A stretch of 64,000 nt of DNA, taken from contig CAZFQL010000003.1 in assembly GCA_964520905.1 (NCBI GenBank), positions 186,001-250,000 on the forward strand. The letters are read 5' to 3'. The translations under genes were made by a program, and so were the position numbers. Numbering within the stretch: the first letter of the stretch is position 1; the number at the start of each line of letters is the position of its first letter. Source of the DNA: JAGVIE01 sp964520905 (GTDB lineage Bacteria > Bacteroidota > Ignavibacteria > UBA10030 > SZUA-254). Below the pieces are notes generated by a model. The model had not been told where the DNA came from. It did not search any database and was given only the letters and a program-made list of their open reading frames with translations. Shown here piece after piece: positions 47,417-56,858 of the stretch.

Positions 47417-48553
47417 ATGAGAAGTGAAAATAAAAAAAATAGACCTCTAAGAATTGCAGCATTTGGATTTCGTTCTATACCGCCGCAAGATGGTTGTGCG
47501 GGTGCTGATAAATTTGCTCTTGAGCTTTTTCCGCGGTTGACTAATAACGGACATAAAGTTGTGGCTTATAACAGACTCTATCGCGGTCAATCAAAAGGTC
47601 CGGCGAAATATTCTGGTGTAGACTTACTTTATTTTAAAACAATAAACAAGACCGGTTTTGATACTGTTATTCATTCAATGAAGGCATCCCTTCATATAAT
47701 TATATTTAACACGGGCGAGATCGTACATATACAAAATGGCGGTAATAGTATTTGGGCTTTATTATTACGCTTGTTTGGAAAGAAAGTTTTCATCAGTCAG
47801 GATGGTGTCGATTGGAAAAGAGATAAATGGCCATGGTACGGTAAAATATTTTTGAGTATGTCAAGGTATCTAACTGCTTATCTGCCGAATAAAGTAATAT
47901 TCGACAATATATTTTCTAAAAATTCATTCGAGAGAAAATTTAATAGACAATTTGATTTTATTCCGTTTGGCAGCGATGTCCAGCCAAACAACAAGGGGAA
48001 TGAAATATTAAATAAATTAGGTTTATTGCCGCAAGAATATTTTTTATTTGTTGGCAGATTTATACCGGACAAAGGAATCCATTATTTAATCTCTGCATTT
48101 GAGAAGGTTGCCACATCGAAGAAATTGATTCTGATAGGCGGGTCTCCGAATCCATCTAAGTATGAATTAATGCTTCTCAACACAAAAGATAACCGTATTA
48201 TTTTCCCGGGGTATCATTACGGAGATGATGTGGTTTCCCTGATGCAAAACGCATATGTTTATATCCAGCCGTCTGACATTGAAGGACTATCACCGGTATT
48301 GTTGTCGGTGATGTATTTAGGTACACCGGTGATATGCAGTGATATTGAGGAAAACCTCTTTATTGTTCAAGGTGATGCTTTAACTTTTCGCAAAAGCGAC
48401 ATAAATAATTTAAAAAATAAGATTGAAATGTCGTTATCTGATTATGATTCTCTACAAACAAGAGCTAAGTTTGCCCAAGCGAGAATACAAAAAGAATTTT
48501 CTTGGGATCAGGTTGCGAAACAACACATTCAATTATTTCAAGAAGTGATCTAA
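47417..48553 (+). CDS. GT4-type glycosyltransferase with altered donor motif
   Basis: The 378-residue GT-B protein begins IAAFGFRSIPPQDGCAGADK, an opening shared with a rhamnosyltransferase-like (DUF1972-type) GT4 subgroup. The donor half has YFLFVGRFIPDKGIHYLI and then DIEGLSPVLLSVMYLGTPVI, where the second glutamate of E-x7-E is serine. This may still be active, as variation is known in the subgroup, but it should be noted. No membrane helix. The next gene, the initiating transferase, starts 43 nt later behind a strong ribosome binding site. Confidence 0.83.
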   Translation: MRSENKKNRPLRIAAFGFRSIPPQDGCAGADKFALELFPRLTNNGHKVVAYNRLYRGQSKGPAKYSGVDLLYFKTINKTGFDTVIHSMKASLHIIIFNTGEIVHIQNGGNSIWALLLRLFGKKVFISQDGVDWKRDKWPWYGKIFLSMSRYLTAYLPNKVIFDNIFSKNSFERKFNRQFDFIPFGSDVQPNNKGNEILNKLGLLPQEYFLFVGRFIPDKGIHYLISAFEKVATSKKLILIGGSPNPSKYELMLLNTKDNRIIFPGYHYGDDVVSLMQNAYVYIQPSDIEGLSPVLLSVMYLGTPVICSDIEENLFIVQGDALTFRKSDINNLKNKIEMSLSDYDSLQTRAKFAQARIQKEFSWDQVAKQHIQLFQEVI

Positions 48554-48581
48554 TTTTGTTTAGATATAAAAATATATTATT

Positions 48582-48588
48582 GAGGAGG
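48582..48588 (+). promoter_or_regulatory. Strong Shine-Dalgarno site before the initiating transferase
   Basis: GAGGAGG is eight nt before ATG 48597. Most neighbouring genes have no such strong site, so it fixes the start and suggests high translation of this gene. Confidence 0.75.
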
Positions 48589-48596
48589 ATAAGAAT

Positions 48597-50210
48597 ATGA
48601 TTAAAAGCGAGAATAGAATATACCTTAACCGCAACAATTTGAGGGATAACATCCTAAAAACGAACAACAGTAATAGTCTTAGCATCGCGCTGAAATCCCG
48701 GAAGCGTCCTTACAGAATTGGACCCGACAAGAGTCACGAGAGCACAAAATATTTATTCTATAAGTTTATCCGGAGAAATTGGCGATCGATATTTATTTTA
48801 TTGATAGGCCTTATAGATACGGTTTCTATCGCTTGTGCGAGTTTGGTGAGCTTTTTAATCCGTGCTATTTTTCCCAATCCTCCCCTAATTGATATTTCAA
48901 AGTATGCGCTAATAACATTCTATTGGTGGATACTGTTGATGGCGTACGGTATGATATTAGGATTGTACCGGAGTATGTATCAGTGTAATCAACGCCAGCA
49001 ATACCGGACTGCCGCAAAAGTATATCTGTATACGCTGCCTGCAATTTTTTCATTGGTCTATTTATTAAAACTTATGGATCTTCCGCGTACGTACATGATA
49101 CTGTTCGCGGTTATCCTGCCTCTGTTTTTTGTTGTCGGAAGGGATATTTTACATAAACTGAAATATTACATTCAAGAAAAGGGATTGGGCGTAAGAAACA
49201 CAATTATTTACGGCAACACCCTTAACGTAACGAAAATTTTTGAGAGAATAATATTGTATCCCGAGCTCGGTTATAATATTAAAGGATTTATTCTGAACAA
49301 AGACGACAGCGGTAGGTCGAAGAATACCGATATTTTACGGGATACATTACCAGAATATTCTTTATCCAATTTAGAGTATATTATTAAGAAAGAAAACATC
49401 GAATGTGTTCTCACGCCCGATTTAAAAATCGATGAATATGAATTTTACACCTTGTTGAACAGATGTAAAGAAAACAATATTAAATTTAAAATTATCTCTC
49501 CGGAATATGAGAACTTATTGAAATTTTCATATGTTAAAGATATCGCCGGTATTCCATTGTACTCTCCGCCTCGATATAAAATTAATCTCTTAAAGATCAG
49601 CACTAAAAGAATTTTTGATATTCTGGGTAGTCTGATTGCGATAATATTGTTATCACCAATTTTTCTGATAATATCTTTGGCAATCCTGATCGAGGACGGA
49701 TGGCCGCTTTTCTTCAAACAGAAACGCGCTCTTGTGAAGGGGATGGATGAATTTTATTTTTATAAGTTTCGCAGTATGGTTAAAAACGCCGAGGAAAAAC
49801 AAAAAGAGCTTTATAAACTCAATCAAACCTCCGGCGGATTATTTCTAATCGATCACGATCCGCGTGTGACAAAAGTCGGTAAATTCATTAGGAAATTCAG
49901 CTTAGACGAAATTCCCCAGTTTTTCAATGTTCTCAAAGGAAACATGAGTTTAGTCGGACCAAGACCGCTATCAATCGCCGATCTAAGCAATATTACAAGC
50001 GATAATGCAATGGGCGGTTTTTATCAGCTTCGCTCGATGACAAAACCGGGTATCACGGGTTTGTGGCAAATTTCCGGCAGACGAGAAGTCGGTTTCAAAG
50101 AGATGGTATTGCTTGATTTATATTACATTGAAAATAAGTCGATATTATTCGATTTGGAAATCATGTTTGAAACCGTCCCGGTAATCGTTTTCGGAAAGGG
50201 AGGCTATTAG
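48597..50210 (+). CDS. Initiating polyprenyl-phosphate sugar phosphotransferase (WbaP/WcaJ type)
   Basis: This 537-residue integral membrane protein transfers the first sugar-phosphate to undecaprenyl phosphate. Four hydrophobic helices lie within about residues 65-190, followed by a CoA-binding-like domain (VRNTIIYGNTLNV). A re-entrant helix (ILGSLIAIILLSPIFLIISL) leads into the catalytic domain: FKQKRALVKGMDEFYFYKFRSM, DHDPRVTKVGKFIRKFSLDEIPQ, NVLKGNMSLVGPRPL and TKPGITGLWQISGR. The Asp-Glu pair in SLDEIPQ is the catalytic dyad of the family. First sugar unknown. It lies at the far 3' end of the EPS locus. Confidence 0.93.
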   Translation: MIKSENRIYLNRNNLRDNILKTNNSNSLSIALKSRKRPYRIGPDKSHESTKYLFYKFIRRNWRSIFILLIGLIDTVSIACASLVSFLIRAIFPNPPLIDISKYALITFYWWILLMAYGMILGLYRSMYQCNQRQQYRTAAKVYLYTLPAIFSLVYLLKLMDLPRTYMILFAVILPLFFVVGRDILHKLKYYIQEKGLGVRNTIIYGNTLNVTKIFERIILYPELGYNIKGFILNKDDSGRSKNTDILRDTLPEYSLSNLEYIIKKENIECVLTPDLKIDEYEFYTLLNRCKENNIKFKIISPEYENLLKFSYVKDIAGIPLYSPPRYKINLLKISTKRIFDILGSLIAIILLSPIFLIISLAILIEDGWPLFFKQKRALVKGMDEFYFYKFRSMVKNAEEKQKELYKLNQTSGGLFLIDHDPRVTKVGKFIRKFSLDEIPQFFNVLKGNMSLVGPRPLSIADLSNITSDNAMGGFYQLRSMTKPGITGLWQISGRREVGFKEMVLLDLYYIENKSILFDLEIMFETVPVIVFGKGGY

Positions 50211-50301
50211 AATATTATTTTCTATAGTATTCCGTCTGCATTTTTATATTAGATTGCTCTTAGTAACTCCCTCAAAGTATTTTTGATCATTTATTTCTCG
50301 T

Positions 50302-51003
50302 ATGCGTATAGCTGTTTTATCGGATGTTCATTCCAATCTCCCGGCTCTCGAAAAAATTCTCTCCCATATCAAATCAATTCATGTCGATCGAATTTATTGT
50401 ACCGGTGATATTGTCGGATATGGTCCATTTCCGAACGAATGCATCGAACTAATAAAGGATCATTGTCATGGTGTTGTATTGGGTAATCATGATGCAGGTT
50501 TGATCGGAAAGGCAGAGCTTAAGGCATTTAATAAGCCCGGCAGAAAAGCATTGGAGTGGACAATGAAAAAAATTAAAGAAAAGAATTTGACCTATCTGAG
50601 CGGTCTTCCTTTAATGATTGAGCAGGAGGATATAACATTTGTTCATTCAAATCCATCGAATCCGGATAAATGGAATTATGTTACCTCACTCGGCGATGCT
50701 CGTGAAGCTTTTCAGGCATTTTCTACTTCTTTTTGCTTCATCGGACATACACATATCCCTTCGGTAATTAGCGAAGATTTTTCACTTCATAAAGTTGTTA
50801 GGGGGAAAAGATTTCTCATCAATACCGGCAGTGTAGGTCAGCCACGCGATGGTAATCCTGGCGCGGCATTCGGGATTTTCGATACTGAAAAATGGCATTA
50901 CGAACTCAAGAGAATTGAGTATGATGTCAATACGATGATTAATGCAATCGAAAATTCGGGGCTTCCCAAATTGCTCTCACGAAGATTAATCCATGGGGTG
51001 TAA
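50302..51003 (+). CDS. Metallophosphoesterase (calcineurin-like)
   Basis: The 233-residue protein shows all metal-binding motifs: SDVHSN (D8, H10), CTGDIVGYG, LGNHDAG and GHTHIPS, plus NTGSVGQPRDGNPGAAF. This is the YfcE/phosphodiesterase type, cytoplasmic. The substrate is unknown. It starts 91 nt after the EPS transferase and may be transcribed with it. Its stop lies 2 nt from the converging lipoprotein gene. Confidence 0.88.
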   Translation: MRIAVLSDVHSNLPALEKILSHIKSIHVDRIYCTGDIVGYGPFPNECIELIKDHCHGVVLGNHDAGLIGKAELKAFNKPGRKALEWTMKKIKEKNLTYLSGLPLMIEQEDITFVHSNPSNPDKWNYVTSLGDAREAFQAFSTSFCFIGHTHIPSVISEDFSLHKVVRGKRFLINTGSVGQPRDGNPGAAFGIFDTEKWHYELKRIEYDVNTMINAIENSGLPKLLSRRLIHGV

Positions 51004-51004
51004 A

Positions 51005-51838
51005 CTATTTGTCTACGGGGTCTGCTTTGGCGCTTGCTAAAATATGAATAAGATTTTCAGCCGCTATCCTTCCGCCTTTTGCATTAAGATGTCCGCCGTC
51101 GTCGGTGTATTCACTTATCAGGGAATAATATAATTTTCCGTTATTCGAAAATGTTTCCCTTGTCCCATCAGAGTATGTCGATTCAATGCCGGCTAAATCG
51201 AATATCGGTTCGGTTTTATAATGTTCTATTAGGAGGGAATTAAATATATTTCTCTTAATATTTTCTAACTCATAATTAGAAGAATATCCTATCAGTGATT
51301 TGATAAACTGTTTGATTCCCGTCGGCTTAGCATTCAACGGAACGGTCGTATGAATAAACATAATCTGCGGGAATTTATTTCTCAATGTTTCGATGGTTGT
51401 TTGATATTTTTTGAATACTATATCTACATTTGTTCCTGCATCAATATCAACGTAACAGAACTTCATCAGAGCAATATCGATCTTGCCAGAGAATGTCTTG
51501 TCAATCTTTTCTGCGAACGCATCACACTTTGAATCAGGCTGGGTATTCTGGCCTATAAAAGCGTCTGAAAAATAATATTCTGCTTCCGGGCTTTTATTAT
51601 CTATTGTGGCCCAGTTAATTTTAACATCCCGGTAGTCAGACGCAATCTCTTTCATCGAATTGATGATGTTTGTGCCCACAGATTGGTGTCCGAAAAATAT
51701 CTTTTTATTTTGGATTTGGAGTAATTCTCTATGAATCGTTTCGTCGGCGCTCATGGACTTGTTACCTTCCTTGTGATTATTGGTGCAAGAGATCAAATTT
51801 GCGACCAGAAATAAAATCAAAAACTTAACGTGTAACAT
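51005..51838 (-). CDS. SGNH-hydrolase-like lipoprotein
   Basis: The N-terminus has a lipoprotein signal with lipobox LISC (cysteine 18). The 277-residue mature domain has KIFFGHQSVGTNI near residue 47 (block I-like, with a candidate serine) and DDGGHLNAKGGRIAAE near the C-terminus (an Asp/His pair spaced as in SGNH/GDSL enzymes). Such enzymes add or remove acyl groups. Its gene follows a hexapeptide acetyltransferase gene by 17 nt, so acyl modification of a surface glycan is plausible. Direct homology to a named esterase is not established. Confidence 0.65.
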   Translation of the reverse strand: MLHVKFLILFLVANLISCTNNHKEGNKSMSADETIHRELLQIQNKKIFFGHQSVGTNIINSMKEIASDYRDVKINWATIDNKSPEAEYYFSDAFIGQNTQPDSKCDAFAEKIDKTFSGKIDIALMKFCYVDIDAGTNVDIVFKKYQTTIETLRNKFPQIMFIHTTVPLNAKPTGIKQFIKSLIGYSSNYELENIKRNIFNSLLIEHYKTEPIFDLAGIESTYSDGTRETFSNNGKLYYSLISEYTDDGGHLNAKGGRIAAENLIHILASAKADPVDK

Positions 51839-51855
51839 GTATTTTTACCTCTAAG

Positions 51856-52416
51856 CTAAATATTTTGGTTTTGGTTATTTCCGTAATAAGAAGGGAATGT
51901 GACAACTTGCATGGGAGGAACCTGAACTAGCGCAAAATCGGGAATGTTTTTATTGACAACGGCATTTGCGCCTATTTTTACGTTATTCCCAATTTTTATT
52001 TTCCCATGAATGGTCGCTCCAGGAGATACTATGACGTTATCTCCGATTATAGGAACACCTCTAAGCAATCCTTTCCCGGCAACTCCGATTGTAACATTAT
52101 GACCGATAGAAAAATTATCACCGATAATTGCCTCTCCGCTAATGAATATTCCACCATAGTGAAAAATCATAAATCCTTTCCCTATAGTAGCCAGAGGATC
52201 GATTTCAATTCCCCATTTCGATTTTAATCTCCAGTTCAGAAATAAATAGAATGGTTTGAGGAATATGCGAATTATTTTTTTCTGATTATTTAACCAGTGA
52301 CCGAATCTGAAAATAATAACTCCGTGCAATCCCTGATCGAGAGCGCAAAGTAGTATTTTTCGGAATTTACTTGTTGGAATGATTTTGTAATATCTTTTCA
52401 GATCATCATTCAGCAT
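51856..52416 (-). CDS. Serine acetyltransferase-like hexapeptide acyltransferase
   Basis: The 186-residue protein has an N-terminal helical segment with LHGVIIFRFGHWLNNQ, then a left-handed beta-helix of hexapeptide repeats: IEIDPLATIGKGFMIFHYGG, IIGDNFSIGHNVTIGV, VIIG-like turns (VPIIGDNVIVSPGATIHG) and IGANAVVNKNIPDF. CoA-dependent O-acetyl transfer is expected. The CysE-like layout also serves many polysaccharide O-acetyltransferases, and with no cysteine-synthesis genes nearby a glycan target is favoured. It is first in a two-gene operon with an SGNH-like lipoprotein. Confidence 0.8.
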   Translation of the reverse strand: MLNDDLKRYYKIIPTSKFRKILLCALDQGLHGVIIFRFGHWLNNQKKIIRIFLKPFYLFLNWRLKSKWGIEIDPLATIGKGFMIFHYGGIFISGEAIIGDNFSIGHNVTIGVAGKGLLRGVPIIGDNVIVSPGATIHGKIKIGNNVKIGANAVVNKNIPDFALVQVPPMQVVTFPSYYGNNQNQNI

Positions 52417-52838
52417 ATCTGTCTAATTTAGAAATGTTGTTAATTTACTTTTTGTTATATATTTATCAAATTCGGACGATTATGTTTGAAATATAACCAA
52501 AGTATGTGTTAAAGACAATATTAAATCACCGAATTGTAACCGGCGCTCTGGGAGCAAATAATCAGGTAAATTTACCGGGGTTCCATCTCCTACTTAATGA
52601 GTTATTTCAATAAAGCATCAACTTCACCGAGTGTAGCAAATACTACGATTGATTCTTCAATCATAATTCGGCAGATTCAGTTCAGACACGGCATTTAACC
52701 TTGATTTCTCCATATCTATGTAATTTTCAACGATAAATTGCTTAGAGTGGTTAAGCCGGTTGTCGTTGATTTTCTATTAATAAATGCTTAAATTTTCTCT
52801 CAATGATTCTTTCATAAGAAACGTTAAAGGATCGTTAT
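52417..52838. other. Divergent intergenic region
   Basis: About 420 bases between divergently transcribed genes, presumably holding both promoters. I see no clear hexamers, hairpins or small genes. Confidence 0.4.
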
Positions 52839-54710
52839 ATGACAAAATTCATTCTCATTATCATTTGCGGCATCATATTCACTCCGATCGACGTGATACC
52901 CCAGGTCGGAAAATATCGGAGCGGGATATTTTTAAGTCATTCGACGGGCTCAAAAATATGGGGACCCAATGGAAGCGCCACGAGTGTTCCTCAGGAGATT
53001 GTAGCGTACAACCGAGCGCACGGGCTTTTCGATTCCGATTCAGTAAAGCTCTCCAGAAGGGATTGGCCCGAAGTTCCGTGGATTAATGAGTGGGAACGGT
53101 GGCACAGGATATTCGACAACGCAGACACTCTTGCCGATATACGACCATTTCTTGCAAATAATAAAATCATCATTATTAAATCCTGTTTCCCGTCATCGGA
53201 GTTAGCGGGAATCGGAGGAGCGGTTGACACACTGACACCCGTTTTGAAGACTATCTACAATTACAAATGGCATTGGCGTAATTTCATCTCTGTGATGAAA
53301 CAAAATCCGGAAAATTATTTTGTAGTCTGGACAAACGCGCCGCGTACTTCGGCAACTACTTCGAATGAGGCTGCCCGGCTATCCGACCAATTTTGCAAAT
53401 GGGCAAAAGATACTTTGTTCAAGAGTAATGATCCGATTTTTGGCGCTTTCCCCGCCAATGTTTATGTATTCGATTTCTTTCATAAATTGGCTGATAGCAG
53501 CGGCAAGCTCCCGCTATATTATGCCACGGCTCCAGACGATTCACACCCGAACAGTTTAGCTACCGCTCTGGTGGCTCCTCAATTCGTTCAGGAGATATTC
53601 GATGCATCAATTGCTTATGAGGGATCGGCAACCATTCCATCCATTCCTTTCTTGATAATGCCTGAAAATGGATCTGTTGATCTCGTAGATCAGCCAACAT
53701 TAAAATGGACGAAAGATTTTAATGCAATTAGTTATCATTTGCAGCTTTCTATCGATTCAGGTTTTAACAGCATAATCTTGGACGATTCGGTTCTTGTCGA
53801 TACATCAAAGATGGTAGGACCACTTGCTAATTTGACAAAATTCTACTGGCATGTGCGAGCGAAGAATAACCTGGGTACAAGCGAATGGTCGGAGCGATGG
53901 AATTTTACATCAACTTCCTTTACCTGGCATTATTACACCAGTCAAGGGTGGAATTTATCCTCGTTGCCGATTAATGTATCTGATTTTAGAACCAGTTTTT
54001 TATATCCCTCAGCTTCTTCGGCAGTATTCGAATATAGGGGGAATTACCAATCGGTCGATACAATAAAATGCGGAACAGGTTTCTGGATAAAATTTGATCA
54101 AGAGGAAACCATTCCAATTAAAGGAATCCCGATTATGAACGACACGATCGATGTAATCGAAGGTTGGAATTTGATCGGGTCAGTGGGGATTCCAATCTTG
54201 GTATCATCCATTATTTCAGAACCCGGAGAAATGATCACTTCCTCATTCTTTAAATATGACGGCAATTATGACATTACCGATACGATTTCACCCGGTGGAG
54301 GATATTGGATTAAAGTTGATAGAGATGGAAAATTGTACTTTACCACAACTCCGATAATGAATCCGGCGGGACATATTAACATTCAGTTAACCAATGAGTA
54401 TCCGCCGCCTGCCCCTGAATCAGGAAGTAATTCAATCACTGCAGATGAAAATGTTTTTCGTCTTTCAAATCATCCGAATCCGTTCAATCCCAAAACGGCG
54501 ATTAAATATTATCTTTCTATCCCGACACACGTTAAAATTGCGGTTCTCAACTTACTGGGTCAGGAAATGAAATTACTTATCGATAGATATCAAACAGCCG
54601 GTGATCATTCAGTTTCGTTTGACGCCGACGATTTACCAAGCGGAATATATTTTTGTAAGATACAAACTACCGGACTCACTCAACTGAAGAAAATGTTATT
54701 GATGAAATAA
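52839..54710 (+). CDS. T9SS cargo protein with SGNH-like domain and two GWN modules
   Basis: The 623-residue product has a signal peptide (to about residue 22, DVIPQ). Residues about 25-260 form a domain with GIFLSHSTGSKIWGPNGS near the start and APDDSHPNSLATALVAPQF at the end, a Ser...Asp-x-x-His arrangement like SGNH hydrolases. An FN3-like module follows, then two modules (QGWNLSSLPINV; EGWNLIGSVGI, with GGYWIKV) like those in paralogue B. The T9SS domain reads NHPNPFNPKTAIKYYLS, with His in the usual Tyr position. A surface esterase or lipase is possible; this is not proven. Confidence 0.75.
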   Translation: MTKFILIIICGIIFTPIDVIPQVGKYRSGIFLSHSTGSKIWGPNGSATSVPQEIVAYNRAHGLFDSDSVKLSRRDWPEVPWINEWERWHRIFDNADTLADIRPFLANNKIIIIKSCFPSSELAGIGGAVDTLTPVLKTIYNYKWHWRNFISVMKQNPENYFVVWTNAPRTSATTSNEAARLSDQFCKWAKDTLFKSNDPIFGAFPANVYVFDFFHKLADSSGKLPLYYATAPDDSHPNSLATALVAPQFVQEIFDASIAYEGSATIPSIPFLIMPENGSVDLVDQPTLKWTKDFNAISYHLQLSIDSGFNSIILDDSVLVDTSKMVGPLANLTKFYWHVRAKNNLGTSEWSERWNFTSTSFTWHYYTSQGWNLSSLPINVSDFRTSFLYPSASSAVFEYRGNYQSVDTIKCGTGFWIKFDQEETIPIKGIPIMNDTIDVIEGWNLIGSVGIPILVSSIISEPGEMITSSFFKYDGNYDITDTISPGGGYWIKVDRDGKLYFTTTPIMNPAGHINIQLTNEYPPPAPESGSNSITADENVFRLSNHPNPFNPKTAIKYYLSIPTHVKIAVLNLLGQEMKLLIDRYQTAGDHSVSFDADDLPSGIYFCKIQTTGLTQLKKMLLMK

Positions 54711-54882
54711 GAAATTTACCGCAGCGAATAAATAAAGAGACAATGTTATTGGTAAACGCGAAATACAAACGATTGAGATCATTAATAAAAATAATTCATC
54801 GGGCAGTATGATACGAATAGTGTAGTTAACATTTTATCATGTCGCCCAGATTAATACAACAATCAAATAAACCGGAGAGTTT

Positions 54883-55551
54883 ATGAAAAACATCTTAGTG
54901 TTGCTCTGTGTTGCCGTAATATTTCTTTTTGGGGATTTGTTCTTTCATCCTGCCATGATAGCGATGAACCTATCAGGGGGAGGTGTAAATCAGCACCAAA
55001 TATCTGAGTCAATTCCTCAGACCGGACAACCGAACGCGGCAGATTCATTGCGCGAATTGCGTCAGTATAAGTCAAATCTAATGATGATTGAATTTTCTCT
55101 GAGACATGAGAATATGCAGAATCAGGAAAACTTATTCATCACTCTGAGGATACTTCTCCTTATGATCGTGATTGGTTCGATTATGTTAATATATATAAAA
55201 GCAAAAAGTTCACACACCGATATATCGCGATTGGCTTTATTGGCGTTAATAATAATTTTAATTTCCGTCTATTGGTATGATAATTTTGTTCTCGATGCTC
55301 AGTCGAGAATTAATGATCGTGTCGATACGATCCCTTATCTCCTCAATCGTGTGCCGCTGATGACTGGGGATGAACTTCGGGCATTACCGATTTTTGAGGA
55401 AATAACATGGCCCATCGGTATATCTGCGAAGGTTCAGTTGTTTTTTCGGAAACCTAATTTTGCGCAGGCAATCAGTTACGGTCCTGTTGTAGCAATGCTT
55501 GTAATATTGATACTCAGGCGTCAGATGTTGAAGAAATCGAAACCCGCTTAA
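54883..55551 (+). CDS. Membrane protein of unknown function
   Basis: The 222-residue product has an N-terminal hydrophobic segment (residues 3-20), a polar stretch with a short helical part (residues 55-82), and then three further helices (about 85-105, 117-135, 195-212). I recognise no family. The GAG-rich leader GGAGAG lies five nt before ATG. It is flanked by a T9SS gene upstream and a convergent ATPase gene downstream. Confidence 0.65.
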   Translation: MKNILVLLCVAVIFLFGDLFFHPAMIAMNLSGGGVNQHQISESIPQTGQPNAADSLRELRQYKSNLMMIEFSLRHENMQNQENLFITLRILLLMIVIGSIMLIYIKAKSSHTDISRLALLALIIILISVYWYDNFVLDAQSRINDRVDTIPYLLNRVPLMTGDELRALPIFEEITWPIGISAKVQLFFRKPNFAQAISYGPVVAMLVILILRRQMLKKSKPA

Positions 55552-55601
55552 AGAATTATACTAATACGGGTAAATTAAGTTGGATTTGTTTGAGGGCGTG
55601 G

Positions 55602-56858
55602 CTATCCGAATGCTCTCTGAATTTCCTGGATTGTAGTGATGCCGTTGCGAAGTTTCTTGACGGCATCTTCGAATATATTTTCGAATCCGAGAGATCGTGC
55701 AGTTTCTTTGATGGTCAACATCGAAGAGTTTAGGTAGATGAGATCTCTGATTTGGTCATTGATGACGAGTATCTCATGAATTGCCGTTCTGCCTTTATAA
55801 CCGGTTCCTTTACACTGGTCGCATCCTTTACCATGATAGAATTTTGCTGGTTCTGGAAATGATGCATTCAATCTTGCAAGTTCTTGATCGGTCGGTTTAT
55901 ATTCTTCTTTGCAATCAGGGCATATTTTTCTGACGAGCTGCTGGTATACTACGCCGATTAACGATGTCGCAACCCAATAAGTTGGAACTCCAAGACTGAG
56001 AAGGCGCAATATCGCTCCCACGGCGTCGTTAGAAAGGATCGTACTTAAAACGAGATTTCCGTAAAGCGCCGCTTCTGCCGCTACGATTCCGGTTTCTGCA
56101 TCGCGAATTTCACCGAGCATAATAACGTTCGGATTTTGCCGCAGAATTGCCCGCAGCGCATCAACATAAGTGAAGCTTTTATCTGCAGATGGTTGAACTT
56201 GTGATGCATAATCAAGTTTATACTCGATGGGGTTTTCAACAGTGATAATATTTTTCTCGGGTGATTGTATATCGTTAACCGATGCGTAGATTGTGGTACT
56301 CTTTCCGGAGTTCGAAGGACCGGTTACAAGAAATAAGCCGATCGGTTTGTTTATTATCTTACGAATCCTCTCAAGATTCTCCATCGAGAAACCAAGTTCT
56401 TCCAGGTTCGCAACGCGGTTGTTCTTTGATAAAATTCTAAGTGCAAATCGTTCACCTGCCATCACAGGTATAGTGCTAACGCGAATATCGAACTGGTGAT
56501 TGCCTAAAGTCAGTGAAAAGCGACCTTCCTGTGGCTTTTTCTTTTCGAAAGCATTCAAGCCAGCTTTGGTTTTAATGACACTGCTTAAATTATCTGCGAT
56601 GTCCTTGGGAAATGAAACCAGTCTTTTCAATACACCCTCCGAACCGTAACGAATGCGCAACTCATTATCGGTCGGCTCGAAATGCAAGTCCGTTGCTTCA
56701 GCCTTGATAGAACGTAATAATATTTCATCGATCATTACCTCGGCGGTAGGCACTTTGCCCGTTCGAAATAAATCCCTGATCTTGTCTTTCGAAAAATTAT
56801 TTACATCGAAGATCTCGAGATTTACTTTACTCGGTATATTTTTTAGTTCTTCATTCAT
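55602..56858 (-). CDS. GspE/PilB-type secretion ATPase with altered His box
   Basis: The 418-residue hexameric-ATPase family protein is shorter than typical GspE or PilB because it lacks the MshEN-type N-terminal domain. Walker A is GPSNSGKST (residues 180-188), the Asp box TVENPIEY, and Walker B VIMLGEIRDAE (glutamate 250). The metal-binding cysteines CPDC and CDQC are present. The His box reads LSTILSNDA, where the family usually has LSTLHTNDA, so the histidine is replaced by Leu275. It overlaps the response-regulator gene by 4 nt and has no GspF/PilC partner nearby. It may drive pilus or secretion assembly elsewhere, or act as a non-canonical signalling ATPase. Confidence 0.85.
   Translation of the reverse strand: MNEELKNIPSKVNLEIFDVNNFSKDKIRDLFRTGKVPTAEVMIDEILLRSIKAEATDLHFEPTDNELRIRYGSEGVLKRLVSFPKDIADNLSSVIKTKAGLNAFEKKKPQEGRFSLTLGNHQFDIRVSTIPVMAGERFALRILSKNNRVANLEELGFSMENLERIRKIINKPIGLFLVTGPSNSGKSTTIYASVNDIQSPEKNIITVENPIEYKLDYASQVQPSADKSFTYVDALRAILRQNPNVIMLGEIRDAETGIVAAEAALYGNLVLSTILSNDAVGAILRLLSLGVPTYWVATSLIGVVYQQLVRKICPDCKEEYKPTDQELARLNASFPEPAKFYHGKGCDQCKGTGYKGRTAIHEILVINDQIRDLIYLNSSMLTIKETARSLGFENIFEDAVKKLRNGITTIQEIQRAFG

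Noticed and set aside
52784..53086. 100-codon frame overlapping the start of the SGNH-like cargo gene
   Set aside because: Out of frame with the clear signal-peptide protein at 52839 and without homology; a shadow.
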